Source: CAIOHW01 sp046317855 (lineage in GTDB: Bacteria; Bdellovibrionota; UBA1018). From it: a stretch of DNA of 50,227 nucleotides. Below, piece by piece: positions 8,056 to 16,449 of the stretch. Made by a program: the position numbers and the translations under genes. Numbering within the stretch: the stretch's first letter is position 1; each line of letters opens with the position of its first letter. The notes under the pieces were generated by a model, which was not told the DNA's origin, made no database searches, and worked only from the letters and a program-made list of their open reading frames with translations. The stretch spans positions 1-50,227 of the forward strand of contig JBKCVM010000088.1 in NCBI GenBank assembly GCA_046317855.1, written 5' to 3'.

Positions 8056-9392
8056 AGCGTGAATCTTTGCCAAAGGCTACGGTTCTATTGGTAGATGATG
8101 ATCCCCAGGGGCTTCAAAGCGCCAGTCGTATTCTGGAAGCACACGGGTACCGAGTGGTGACCGCCAGTGACGGGCAGTCGGCGCTTGAGGTGATTCGTTC
8201 TGGTTCTCCGCGCATGGATGTGATTTTAACCGATGTGAGAATGCCCCGGATGACTGGACTTGAGTTTCTGAAGGCGCTTTCTGTGCTCTGCTCTTCGACT
8301 CCGGTGGTGCTGATGACTGCTTTTGGAAGGCTAGAAGACGCAGTCTGGGCAATGAAGCTGGGTGCAGTAGACTTTCTTTCAAAGCCCTTTAAACGAAAAC
8401 AGCTTTTAGAAGCCGTTTCTTTAGCCCTTTCGAGAAGGGGGAGGGTCGTGATTCCGACGGTCTCGAGTTCTGCTGCGATGGCTCAGCTGATGGGTCAAGT
8501 GGAGCAAGTGGCCAGAACCCAGGCCACCCTCTTGATTCAAGGTGAGAGCGGTGTCGGAAAAGAGCGCCTGGCTCGTGAGATTCATTCAAAGAGTCCCCGT
8601 GCCTCGGGTCCTTTTATTGGAGTGAATTGTGCTGCGATTCCGGAGTCGTTGCTCGAGAGTGAACTTTTTGGTCATGAAAAAGGAGCTTTCACCGGAGCCC
8701 AAGCAACCAAACCAGGTCTTTTTGAGGCAGCTGCGGGCGGGACTCTACTTCTGGACGAAATTGGGGACATGCCGCTTTCGCTTCAGGCTAAACTGCTTCG
8801 GGTCCTTCAAGAAGGAGAGTTTCGCCGAGTGGGTTCGGTTCAGACTCGCCGGATGGATGTGCGGCTGATTGCCGCCACTCATCAGGACCTCAGGTCTCGG
8901 GTGTCATCAGGACATTTTAGGCAGGATCTTCTTTATCGGCTTGAAGTGATTGTGCTTCAGATCCCGCCTCTTCGTGAAAGACGAGAAGATCTTCCTGAGC
9001 TGCTGGCTGTTTTTTTAGTGGATGCGATCAGAAGGCATTCTAAGACAGCCGTCACCGGGTTCTCTCAAGCCGCGCTGCAGGCGTTACTGAGGCATGATTG
9101 GCCGGGTAACGTGCGAGAGCTCTTCAATGCAGTTGAGCGGTCCGTGGTCCTTTGCCAGGGAACCCAAGTGGAGGTAGAGGACCTCCCGCCTACCGTGACG
9201 GCCCACTCTCAAGCTCAGTCGCAGGCAGAAGTGGCGATTTCAATTCCAGTGGGGACTTCGCTTCGTGAGGTAGAGGACATTTTGATTCGTCGCACTCTGG
9301 AGGCCACTCAGGGCGACAAGGAGCTTGCCGCGCAACTTCTGGGGATTGCGGCTCGAACCATCTACCGCAAGCTGGGGGGGCCCGATGCGTGA
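8049..9392 (+). CDS. NtrC-family sigma-54-dependent response regulator
   Basis: A 447-residue transcription activator. N-terminal receiver domain with acidic pocket (VDDD ~16-18), phospho-acceptor Asp62 in ILTDVRMPRM, the Thr of LMTAFG and Lys of LSKPFK. The central AAA+ domain has Walker A GESGVGKER, the sigma-54 contact loop GAFTGA intact, and Walker B GGTLLLDEIGD. The C-terminus is a Fis-type HTH (GDKELAAQLLGIAARTIYRKL region). It should be phosphorylated by the kinase encoded just upstream, then remodel sigma-54 polymerase. All key residues are intact. It overlaps the kinase gene and the next gene (8 bases), suggesting a single operon; the DNA sites it binds cannot be named from this window. 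Confidence 0.95.
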   Translation: MLERESLPKATVLLVDDDPQGLQSASRILEAHGYRVVTASDGQSALEVIRSGSPRMDVILTDVRMPRMTGLEFLKALSVLCSSTPVVLMTAFGRLEDAVWAMKLGAVDFLSKPFKRKQLLEAVSLALSRRGRVVIPTVSSSAAMAQLMGQVEQVARTQATLLIQGESGVGKERLAREIHSKSPRASGPFIGVNCAAIPESLLESELFGHEKGAFTGAQATKPGLFEAAAGGTLLLDEIGDMPLSLQAKLLRVLQEGEFRRVGSVQTRRMDVRLIAATHQDLRSRVSSGHFRQDLLYRLEVIVLQIPPLRERREDLPELLAVFLVDAIRRHSKTAVTGFSQAALQALLRHDWPGNVRELFNAVERSVVLCQGTQVEVEDLPPTVTAHSQAQSQAEVAISIPVGTSLREVEDILIRRTLEATQGDKELAAQLLGIAARTIYRKLGGPDA

Positions 9393-10077
9393 ATACCCTT
9401 GGTTGGAGCGGCCTCATCATTGGGGCCAAGTCGCTCGTTATCGGGTGATTCGCGACTCAGCCCTTCTGACGAGGGCCTGGTGTGAAGCGGTTTCTGCACC
9501 TCTGTCGACGCTTCAGAGAAAGGGCGTGTGGCCAGAGTTTGAAAAAGCGCTAGTGCTTCTTCATGCGGTGGATTGGAGTTCGCAGGAGTTTCCTTCGCAT
9601 CTTTTGGGTGCAATGAAACCGGATGAGTTTTTGAATCTTGTGTCTGCTGGAGTCCGGATTCAGCAAGGACTCGTGTTGGATCAGATTCTAAAGAAGCAAG
9701 AGTCCCATTTGCTCGGGATTTTGGAGCGCGCCACATTTGAGTTTGGCCGAAGAACTGAAGCCCGAATTGAAAAATCAGTTCTTTCAGCCCGAAGTGTCTT
9801 TTGGGCGCTTTCTCAAGCCGGTGGTGAGGCAGTCGTGGAGCGCGCTACCGATGGGTGCGTCCGGTTCTTGGATCTTGGGTGCCCCCATCGAGATCCCCAC
9901 CTTGAAGTGAAGGCCGTTGCTGATCGACTCTGTGATCTGCAGATGTTCTGGCGGCGTGGGTTTTGTGCAGCTTTGGCGCCGGAGCTTCAGCTCGTGAGGC
10001 TGGAGCCTGACGGCAGGGGGCACTGCCGCTTTGATCTTTTTTGCCCGATTGGGCCCGTATCACAAGGTTCTGCATGA
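9385..10077 (+). CDS. Hypothetical protein in the two-component operon
   Basis: Not recognised. 230 residues from the ATG at 9385, which overlaps the end of the response-regulator gene. No signal peptide or membrane segment. The sequence is mixed helix/strand with many Trp, Arg and Leu residues; a stretch FLDLGCPHRDPHLEVKAVADRL near the C-terminal third might be a small alpha/beta domain, but no motif is diagnostic. Its stop TGA overlaps the next start as ATGA, so it is co-translated with the ChaN-domain gene. A role related to the kinase/regulator pair or to the ChaN protein is only suggested by this coupling. Confidence 0.7.
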   Translation: MREYPWLERPHHWGQVARYRVIRDSALLTRAWCEAVSAPLSTLQRKGVWPEFEKALVLLHAVDWSSQEFPSHLLGAMKPDEFLNLVSAGVRIQQGLVLDQILKKQESHLLGILERATFEFGRRTEARIEKSVLSARSVFWALSQAGGEAVVERATDGCVRFLDLGCPHRDPHLEVKAVADRLCDLQMFWRRGFCAALAPELQLVRLEPDGRGHCRFDLFCPIGPVSQGSA

Positions 10078-11984
10078 AGGCCCATCAACGACTTCTGAGA
10101 CTCCAGCAAAAAATTCATGGAGCACTGGAGTCCGAAGTGGAGCGTCTATTGGGGGAACTTCCTGAGGCCATTGCAAAGTATGAGCGTTCGTACCAGGAGT
10201 CCTTTTCTCGTCTTGCTCAAGGCGCCAGGCGCAGTTCACGCGAGTTGCTCAAGCGCAGGATGACTGAATCTCAGGTGGTATTGGTAGCCGATTACCACAC
10301 TCTTGGGCAGGCTCAACGCACGGCTTTGAGGCTCTTGCAGGATGCGGTCACCGGATCCAAAAAAAAGGCGCTCGCCCAGAGACCCGCGAGTCGCTCGACG
10401 CAGTGGGCTCTGGGGCTTGAATTCGTTCCCTCCAATCGTCAAGCGGAGCTAGACGCCTACGCATCTGGCTTGACTGACACTGCAACGTTTTTGACGCAGA
10501 TCCGATATTTTGAAGAGTGGGGTTTTGCTTGGCAGCAATACGCACCCTTAGTGGATTGGGCTCGTCAAAACGGAGTGAGACTCGTTGCTCTCAATCGGCC
10601 GCGAGAGCTCCCCATTCTTAAAGGGCGCCGTCGAGGCGCCCCTGAAGATCAGGATCTCGTGGAGCGAGATCGGTGGGCTGCTGGGCTCATTACGGACTTG
10701 TTTGCCCAGCACTCGAGCCATCATCGAACGCAGATGAAAATGTTCGTTTTATACGGAGAGCTCCACGTGGGTGAGCGTCATCTTCCAGCCGCGATTAAAA
10801 ATCTTTCAGCGCAGTCTCTGGGTGAACCTTTAAAGTGCGTGACCGTGCATCAAAATAACGATGCACTTTATTGGAAGCTTGCAAAGCGAGGCCCTGGTTT
10901 CTTGTCTGATGTGCTGGAGCTTCGTTCAGGTCACTTTCATGTCATTTCAAGTACCCCCTGGAACAAGCTGCAGTCGGTGGTCGGTTGGGCAGAGAGCTTG
11001 GGGGCGCAAGCTGAGCTTTTGCCGCAGTCGGGGATCTTGGCATCTCGCACAGCTGCAGCCCAAGCGAGTCTCCGCGCCGGTGTGATTGACTTTGGAAGGG
11101 CCTCTGGAAGGGCCTCAGGAATAGACGACGAGTGGCTCTGTGATTTGGAGAGCGAGGCCCTTTCCAAGATGCAGTACTTCGGCGAAGGCATGGCGGATTT
11201 TCTTAAACTTCCGGTCCCAGCCATTGAGGCAATCACTCTTCAGAGCGTCTACAGCGCAGATTTTGTTGATGAGCTGGATGGAGACCATGCCCTGAGTGGC
11301 GCAGCCCGTCGGATGCTTCGTCAGCTCGTGCAGAAAAATGCGCGATTCTACATTCCGTGGTCCCGGACGCTTTATCTCGGTATTCCGTCGGCCAACGGTG
11401 TAGCAGAGATGGCAGCCATTGTGCTGGCGCGTGGACCAGTGAGATCCTCAGCTTTTTTTGGGGACTCGACCGACACTTTTTTTCAGGCCGTCCTGGATCA
11501 GGCCTTTGGTTTTTTTGGAAGTCTGTTGGTCAACCCTCGCCGCAAGTGTGATCTACCGCAGGATCATTTGGCAGAGTACTTGCGGATCAAGCGCTCAGAG
11601 CCCAGGTCGATTGAAGCCAGAGCGCGGCTCTTTACGCTAGCGGCTCTCGATGAACAGGCTAGCTTCTTAGAGCGAATTGGGCGCAGAAGCCGGTCCCCGG
11701 GCTGGCCTAATGGACAGATTGCAAGGGTTGCAAACGACGCTTTTGCTTCAGGCTCGGTCGAGCAGTGGTTGGCGCTTTGGTTCTGTGCGCGTCACTTGGG
11801 CCAGATTCTGGGCAAGTTGCTTCATCAGGCTGTGCTTCATGGACAGGTAGAGCTTGAACAGGTGCGCGAGCTGGCGTGGCAAGCATCGGACCGCCGCTGG
11901 CGCCCAGCTGAAGTACGGTACTGGGAGTGGGTTGCAACAGTTGCAGAGCAGCCCGTTTTAGAGAGCAAGCGCCAAGTGATCTAA
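10074..11984 (+). CDS. Large ChaN-domain (haem-binding/Tiki superfamily) protein
   Basis: 636 residues, start at the ATG of an ATGA overlap. The first ~330 residues match the ChaN-like domain (PF04187, Tiki/haem-binding superfamily): VVLVADYHTLGQAQ near 77, LGLEFVPSNRQAELDAYASG, EEWGFAWQQYAPLVDWAR, VRLVALNRPREL and VLYGELHVGERHLPAAI. The typical E/H-H pattern appears as D-Y-H and G-E-L-H. The remaining ~300 residues are not recognised. Unlike classical ChaN lipoproteins it has no signal peptide or lipobox, so it should be cytoplasmic. A short in-frame duplication (GGAAGGGCCTC twice, near 11095-11117) encodes GRASGRAS. It ends the four-gene operon. Enzymatic or haem-binding activity is unproven for this branch. 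Confidence 0.75.
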   Translation: MKAHQRLLRLQQKIHGALESEVERLLGELPEAIAKYERSYQESFSRLAQGARRSSRELLKRRMTESQVVLVADYHTLGQAQRTALRLLQDAVTGSKKKALAQRPASRSTQWALGLEFVPSNRQAELDAYASGLTDTATFLTQIRYFEEWGFAWQQYAPLVDWARQNGVRLVALNRPRELPILKGRRRGAPEDQDLVERDRWAAGLITDLFAQHSSHHRTQMKMFVLYGELHVGERHLPAAIKNLSAQSLGEPLKCVTVHQNNDALYWKLAKRGPGFLSDVLELRSGHFHVISSTPWNKLQSVVGWAESLGAQAELLPQSGILASRTAAAQASLRAGVIDFGRASGRASGIDDEWLCDLESEALSKMQYFGEGMADFLKLPVPAIEAITLQSVYSADFVDELDGDHALSGAARRMLRQLVQKNARFYIPWSRTLYLGIPSANGVAEMAAIVLARGPVRSSAFFGDSTDTFFQAVLDQAFGFFGSLLVNPRRKCDLPQDHLAEYLRIKRSEPRSIEARARLFTLAALDEQASFLERIGRRSRSPGWPNGQIARVANDAFASGSVEQWLALWFCARHLGQILGKLLHQAVLHGQVELEQVRELAWQASDRRWRPAEVRYWEWVATVAEQPVLESKRQVI

Positions 11985-12003
11985 AGACTTGTTAAAAGTC
12001 TCG

Positions 12004-14811
12004 TTAAAAGAGCGCTGGAAGGGTGGCCTCCAAGATCCGCTCTAGATCCGTACCGAGCATCTCTTGTTCACCGCTCATCCGAAGAAGATCTGCAGCGCGG
12101 GATTCGATCACATCCAGCCGCCTCGGGGCGCGGACCAATTCGACGATTTCACTCCAAGTGGGGGTTGGCAAAGCTTCGATTTGATCGGCTACGGCTTCAA
12201 AGATCATTCGATGTCCAAATTCAAGGGTCACGACTTGCCCCATCTCCGTAGCGAGCTGTAGCTTCCAGCGTCCCTGTTGTGAGCGCTGGATGCGTGTCAT
12301 TGGACTCTTGAGCGGAATGCCTCCGCTTGGGGCCTGGATCAAAATCTCTGGATGCAAAGTGATTGGCCCAATCTCAGAAGGATCACAGCGATGGATTAGA
12401 TTTCGCCAAAGAATTTTTCCTTGTGCAGTAACGGATTCTCCCAGTCGAGCGCGCGTGACTCTCAGCTCTTCGTGCATTCGAGATGCTCGCACGAAAAGCT
12501 CGGCCCGGATTTCAAATTGGTCCATCTGTAGATTTTGCAAGGCGTCTAGAATGGCGCGAGGTTGGATGGTGAGCAGAGACGCCAAGCGCTCCCAGTCGCC
12601 TGGCAGTGGAGCAGCAAAACCGCTACTGGCTCTTAGAGAAGCTCGATTTAAAAGAATGGATGGAATGGGGATGAGCTTGATGTCTTGTTCCCGCAGAACC
12701 CAGCGATTGTTACGAATCTCTACTTTTTGATCGAGCCAAAAAGCAGCCACTTCAGATTCTAAGTAGGCCCGAGTGGGGGCTGAGAGGGATTCGTCTCCCA
12801 GAAGCACGACAAAATCCGAGACATCCGATGCGCTGGACGCTACGTCCGATCTGCCAAATCCCAATGGCTCGCAGGAGAGTCGGCGCACTGTTCTGCCCTC
12901 TCGTTTGATCTGAACTTGCTTGAGAGCAAAGCCGCGTGGAGCCCCCTGGAGGAGCAGATTGGTTTTCAGGGCCAGTGAAGTGCCGTCGCCGGGCCTGACG
13001 GTTCCAATGGAGGCCAGAGGTTTGGAGCCGCAGCGGATCTTTTCTAAGAACTCAAGCGCTTGTTCTTGAACGGGCTCTGGCCAATGGTTGGCCCATTCAC
13101 GTTGGGGTTGCGGGCTTTTTTGAACCAGCAACTTCCACGAAGCGCGAGTCGGGGCATGAGACTCGTCTTGCAAAACCCTCAGAATGTCTTCAAGCAGTGG
13201 TTCAAGCTCAATGTGGCTTCTGAGGATCCCGCGCACCTGAATTCGAAGGGGCTGGTGTGCGTGCCTCCGATGTGCGTCAACATCACGGACCCAGAGAGAG
13301 AGGGCGCGGGGCAAGGTCTTCTTTCCAGAAAGTGAGGGGCACTGAATTTGGATGCCCGTCAGGTCCCACTCGGCGACCAATCTCCCGCGATCGAGCAAGT
13401 ACTGAAGCGCCTCGGCTCCATCCGAAGCATGAAGGGGCTCTTCGCGCAGCCACCAGAGCATTCCCCCGGGGCGTAGCTTTGAGATCGACACGCAGGCTTG
13501 GAGATGACCCAGGCTGGTGCCACCGGATCGAAGCCTTTTGAGCATCGGATTTTGCTCAACCGCCTCCCTAAATCGAGTGGCCGCGGGCGAACGAGAAGAT
13601 CCGCGCAGAGTCTGCTCTTCACTGACCCAGGCAAAATCACACGCTTGCATTTCAGAGATGCGCTGAAAAAGAGAAGGTTTGGATACTGCACCCAGGCCCA
13701 AGCTTAATTGATCGCGGGCAAGTGCTTCGAGGCCTGAGCCGACTGCCCAGAAAGGGGGGGCTGAGGGGCCAAACCAAAGCAGAGAGAGCTCCGCAATGAA
13801 AAGCCAAAACGCGTCTTGCTCAAATCCGTACCAGCCCACGCTAGGTGAACTTGCCCTCACCACTGAGCCGTCTCTCAGGGTGGGGCTAAAGGCCCAGTGC
13901 TTGCGAGAGTGATCTGGAGTTTCGTCTGCTAAAGAGCCAGAGAGCGCACGCCAGAGCGCCCGGTAAACTTGTTCGTCATAGGAGAGCAAAGGCGAATGGA
14001 ACTCCAAAGAAGGGGGGGCCGAGAGCAGTCTTTGAGCCAGGGCGATCAAGAGCTCTGGTCCTTCTTCGACCATGCGCCAGTGAGCAAACTCTTTCCAAAG
14101 AGTTTCTTGGATCTCGGCCGGAAGTTTGTACCAGGAATACAAGTTAGGCCTTGTGAACTGCCACCCTTCTCGGTCCATCGGGAGGTGTGTTTTCAGGGCG
14201 CCGTGAAGAGTGGCGTTTAAGTCCTGAAGATCCTCGCGCTTCCATTTACGAATTCCGCGATCGGACCAAGACTTGAGCAAGATCGACTCACTCAGTGCAA
14301 GCAGAGCCACTTCTTTGAAGTAGCGAGACAGAGGAGAGCTTGGGTTCAGGGCGGCTGAGGATTCAAGCCAGCGTTTCAATCGTTCCTGTGAGGACTTTGC
14401 GGTTGCGGGAGGCTCGTCCGAAAGGACCTCGAGATGCTTACAGATGGCCTCTCTTCGGGTGGGGTTTAACTGCAGGATTTTTTGAGGCTCTCTGACTAAG
14501 CTTTCGCAGATTCGTTCTGCAATCGCCACAAGCGTAGGGGTAAAGAACGAAGCGGCATGCCCTGAGGATCTCTCGGGCTCAGGAGCAAACTTGAGGCCCG
14601 GCAGCGTGAGCTCTTTGGCTACGGGGGCGACAGGAGTCACCGGCGACAAAAGCTTTTTAGGGGGTGGAGGTGGGCGTAGGCTGGTCAGCAGCCCTGCTCC
14701 CCGGGTGCCGGGCAGCTTAAGTTGCGCAGAGCCTCGATCCTCCAGCTTTTTTTGCAGCTGATCGGGCTTGAGCAGGGTCGATAGATTTTTGGAGTCCCCC
14801 CGAGAAATCAC
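12004..14811 (-). CDS. Large hypothetical protein, possible degenerate N6-DNA-methylase-like core
   Basis: A 935-residue soluble protein with no signal peptide. Residues 1-75 are Pro/Lys-rich and probably disordered (PPPPPKK). The middle and C-terminal parts resemble in layout an adenine DNA methyltransferase of the Eco57I/type IIG sort: an acidic/GSG segment (FWAVGSGLEALARDQL), KLRPGGMLWWLREEPLH, then GRLVAEWDL, later IGTVRPGDGTSLA and near the end of the target-binding part IKLIPIPSILLN. The catalytic NPPY-type motif is not visible, so if related it is probably inactive. This relation is a weak inference. It converges on the ChaN gene 20 bases away and is divergent from the gene at 14898. 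Nothing similar adjoins it (no nuclease or specificity gene). Confidence 0.7.
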   Translation of the reverse strand: MISRGDSKNLSTLLKPDQLQKKLEDRGSAQLKLPGTRGAGLLTSLRPPPPPKKLLSPVTPVAPVAKELTLPGLKFAPEPERSSGHAASFFTPTLVAIAERICESLVREPQKILQLNPTRREAICKHLEVLSDEPPATAKSSQERLKRWLESSAALNPSSPLSRYFKEVALLALSESILLKSWSDRGIRKWKREDLQDLNATLHGALKTHLPMDREGWQFTRPNLYSWYKLPAEIQETLWKEFAHWRMVEEGPELLIALAQRLLSAPPSLEFHSPLLSYDEQVYRALWRALSGSLADETPDHSRKHWAFSPTLRDGSVVRASSPSVGWYGFEQDAFWLFIAELSLLWFGPSAPPFWAVGSGLEALARDQLSLGLGAVSKPSLFQRISEMQACDFAWVSEEQTLRGSSRSPAATRFREAVEQNPMLKRLRSGGTSLGHLQACVSISKLRPGGMLWWLREEPLHASDGAEALQYLLDRGRLVAEWDLTGIQIQCPSLSGKKTLPRALSLWVRDVDAHRRHAHQPLRIQVRGILRSHIELEPLLEDILRVLQDESHAPTRASWKLLVQKSPQPQREWANHWPEPVQEQALEFLEKIRCGSKPLASIGTVRPGDGTSLALKTNLLLQGAPRGFALKQVQIKREGRTVRRLSCEPLGFGRSDVASSASDVSDFVVLLGDESLSAPTRAYLESEVAAFWLDQKVEIRNNRWVLREQDIKLIPIPSILLNRASLRASSGFAAPLPGDWERLASLLTIQPRAILDALQNLQMDQFEIRAELFVRASRMHEELRVTRARLGESVTAQGKILWRNLIHRCDPSEIGPITLHPEILIQAPSGGIPLKSPMTRIQRSQQGRWKLQLATEMGQVVTLEFGHRMIFEAVADQIEALPTPTWSEIVELVRAPRRLDVIESRAADLLRMSGEQEMLGTDLERILEATLPALF

Positions 14812-14897
14812 GTCGGTCGGTTCTTAGCAGAGCTCTGGGCAGTGGGCCCAATTTTTTCTTCACTCAAGCTCGCTTGGGTCTCCACCGAAAAGCGGTC

Positions 14898-15365
14898 ATG
14901 GACTCCACTGGCCAGAACGACTGGGATTCACTCGTCAATGAAATGGAAGAAATCCGAGGAAGGGTCCAAAAAACACTAGACAATGACGCGTCTAGTCAGA
15001 GTCAAAAATTAGAAAAATCAGACACTTCTGGAGCCCAAGGGCAAAATTTTGCCAGTATGGATGAAATGCTCTCTGGCCTGGGTCGGGACGAAATCGAAGC
15101 GGACTCAGGAAAGGGGCTTGCCGGGGGAGTGGCGGCTTCTTCAGTAAATCAAGCAACGCAGAGCAGCATCGCTCCAGTAATCCCACTGCAAACCGCCCCC
15201 CAGACCGAGAGCGTGATGAGCTTGGCTGTGGTAGGGGCGCTAAAAATTAGGTTAGAACTCAACCGACAATCGCAGAGCGTTCAAATTCATTTAGAAGATG
15301 AGCACCTGAAGCTTGAACTTTCAGATGGAACGCAATTCCGGATTCCTCTAAACAAAGCAGCATAA
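14898..15365 (+). CDS. Hypothetical protein upstream of rsmD
   Basis: 155 residues from the ATG at 14898 (a TTG at 14874 would add eight). Not recognised. The N-terminal half is polar and probably disordered (Ser, Gln, Asp-rich), and the last ~50 residues (LKIRLELNRQSQSVQIHLED, then LKLELSDGTQFRIPL) form a compact set of predicted beta strands. No signal peptide, no membrane segment. Its TAA overlaps the rsmD start by one base, so it heads the rsmD-coaD-aminotransferase run and is probably co-transcribed with it. Function unknown. Confidence 0.65.
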   Translation: MDSTGQNDWDSLVNEMEEIRGRVQKTLDNDASSQSQKLEKSDTSGAQGQNFASMDEMLSGLGRDEIEADSGKGLAGGVAASSVNQATQSSIAPVIPLQTAPQTESVMSLAVVGALKIRLELNRQSQSVQIHLEDEHLKLELSDGTQFRIPLNKAA

Positions 15366-15847
15366 TGCTGCAAATCACAGGCGGCGAGCTGGGCGGCCGT
15401 AGGATTCACTCCTTGGAGGGCGACTCTACTCGTCCTTCACAGGCCAAGCTGAGGCAAGCCCTCTATAACTCTCTGCAGCGAGAGGTCCCGGGGGCTCGGG
15501 TTCTGGATCTATTTGCGGGTTGTGGGACTCTGGGCATCGAGGCGCTTTCGCGTGGGGCAGAGTGGGTCGATTTTTTTGAGGCCGCACGGCCTGCTGCAAA
15601 AGTTTTGGAGCGAAATCTCGAAGATCTGGGGCTCCGTGCACGGGCTCGGGTTCACGTAGAAAGAGTCGAAAAGGCTTCAGCAGTCATCGCTGCTTTGACC
15701 CAAGCTCACGGGCTCTATGACTTGGTTGTGGCGGACCCGCCTTACGGACTGGGCGTGGAGCTAGATCTGGTAAATGGAAAGAACTGGAGCTGGGACCAAG
15801 TGATTGCTCCGGGTGGAAAGTTTGTTTTGGAGTGGGGAAGAACCTAG
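15365..15847 (+). CDS. rsmD: 16S rRNA (guanine966-N2)-methyltransferase RsmD, interrupted by in-frame amber
   Basis: RsmD methylates G966 of 16S rRNA using S-adenosylmethionine. N-terminal MLQITGGELGGRRI and TRPSQAKLRQALYNSL, motif I VLDLFAGCGTLGIEALSRGA, and the catalytic VVADPPYG are all present. The frame stops at TAG (15845-15847) after 160 residues, right after the strand VLEWGRT. The same frame then continues for 33 codons that read like the normal RsmD C-terminus (VREKTYGDSILTTYER) up to a TGA overlapping the coaD start. Normal RsmD has about 185-200 residues; read through, this one has 194 sense codons plus the amber. As terminated, the protein lacks the last strands of the methyltransferase fold and may be unstable. 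Confidence 0.9.
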   Translation: MLQITGGELGGRRIHSLEGDSTRPSQAKLRQALYNSLQREVPGARVLDLFAGCGTLGIEALSRGAEWVDFFEAARPAAKVLERNLEDLGLRARARVHVERVEKASAVIAALTQAHGLYDLVVADPPYGLGVELDLVNGKNWSWDQVIAPGGKFVLEWGRT

Positions 15848-15949
15848 TCCCGATTCACTGAGCTTCCGGATGAAGTGCCGTTTCTTGTGAAAGTGCGTGA
15901 GAAGACCTATGGTGACAGTATCCTCACCACTTACGAGAGGCCTGCATGA
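15845..15949 (+). other. In-frame C-terminal extension of rsmD after amber codon
   Basis: Directly after the TAG the rsmD frame stays open to TGA at 15947-15949. It encodes SRFTELPDEVPFLVKV and REKTYGDSILTTYERPA. The RE-x-x-YGD-(S/T)-x-L motif is the characteristic end of RsmD proteins, and the TGA forms ATGA with the coaD start, the usual coupling. So the ancestral gene ran to 15949 and a single-base change (or sequencing error, or programmed readthrough) made the amber codon. Confidence 0.85.
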
Positions 15950-16449
15950 ATTCTCCGGAGCGTTTGAAAGCGATCTATCCTGGCTCTTTTGATCCGATCA
16001 CCAATGGTCATCTCGATATTTTAGACCGAGCCCTTGCGCTCTTCTCTGAGGTCACGGTGGTCGTGGCTGGGACCGGGCATAAGAACCCGCTTTTTTCTGT
16101 CGAGGAGCGCGTAGAGCTGATTCGTGAGGTGACTCAAAGCCGTCCAGGAGTCCGAGTGGACCGTTGGAGCGGGCTCATCATGGATTATGCGCGAGATCAT
16201 GAAGTCTCAGCAGTCATTCGTGGCCTCAGAGCGGCCAGTGATTTTGAGTATGAATTCATGATGGCCAGCATGAATAAGCGGATCCGTCCCGAGACAGAGA
16301 CACTTTTTATGATGACTTCACAGGACCTTTTTTTCGTGAGCTCTTCAATGATCAAAGAGTTGTTTCGATATGGGGGAGATATTTCGGCTTACGTTCCGAC
16401 TCAAGTGGTCTCCAGGCTCTCGGCCAGAATGGGAAAATCGCAAAAATGA
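15946..16449 (+). CDS. coaD: Phosphopantetheine adenylyltransferase CoaD
   Basis: CoaD transfers AMP from ATP to 4'-phosphopantetheine, the penultimate step of coenzyme A synthesis, in the cytoplasm. At 167 residues it has the normal length. Motifs: IYPGSFDPITNGHLDILDRA with the nucleotidyltransferase T/HxGH signature (NGH), the VIRGLRAASDFEYEFMMASMN block that binds pantetheine and phosphate, and SSSMIKELFRYGGDIS, the ISSxxI-type ATP motif. It starts at an ATGA overlap with the read-through frame of rsmD, a very common rsmD-coaD pairing, and ends in an ATGA overlap with the aminotransferase. Confidence 0.96.
   Translation: MNSPERLKAIYPGSFDPITNGHLDILDRALALFSEVTVVVAGTGHKNPLFSVEERVELIREVTQSRPGVRVDRWSGLIMDYARDHEVSAVIRGLRAASDFEYEFMMASMNKRIRPETETLFMMTSQDLFFVSSSMIKELFRYGGDISAYVPTQVVSRLSARMGKSQK

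Noticed and set aside
11095..11117. Two copies of GGAAGGGCCTC as a regulatory repeat
   Set aside because: It is an in-frame duplication inside the ChaN-domain gene coding for GRASGRAS; simple low-complexity protein sequence explains it.
11985..12001. AGACTT/AAGTCT hairpin between convergent genes as a terminator
   Set aside because: Only six base pairs, with no T tract on either strand after it.
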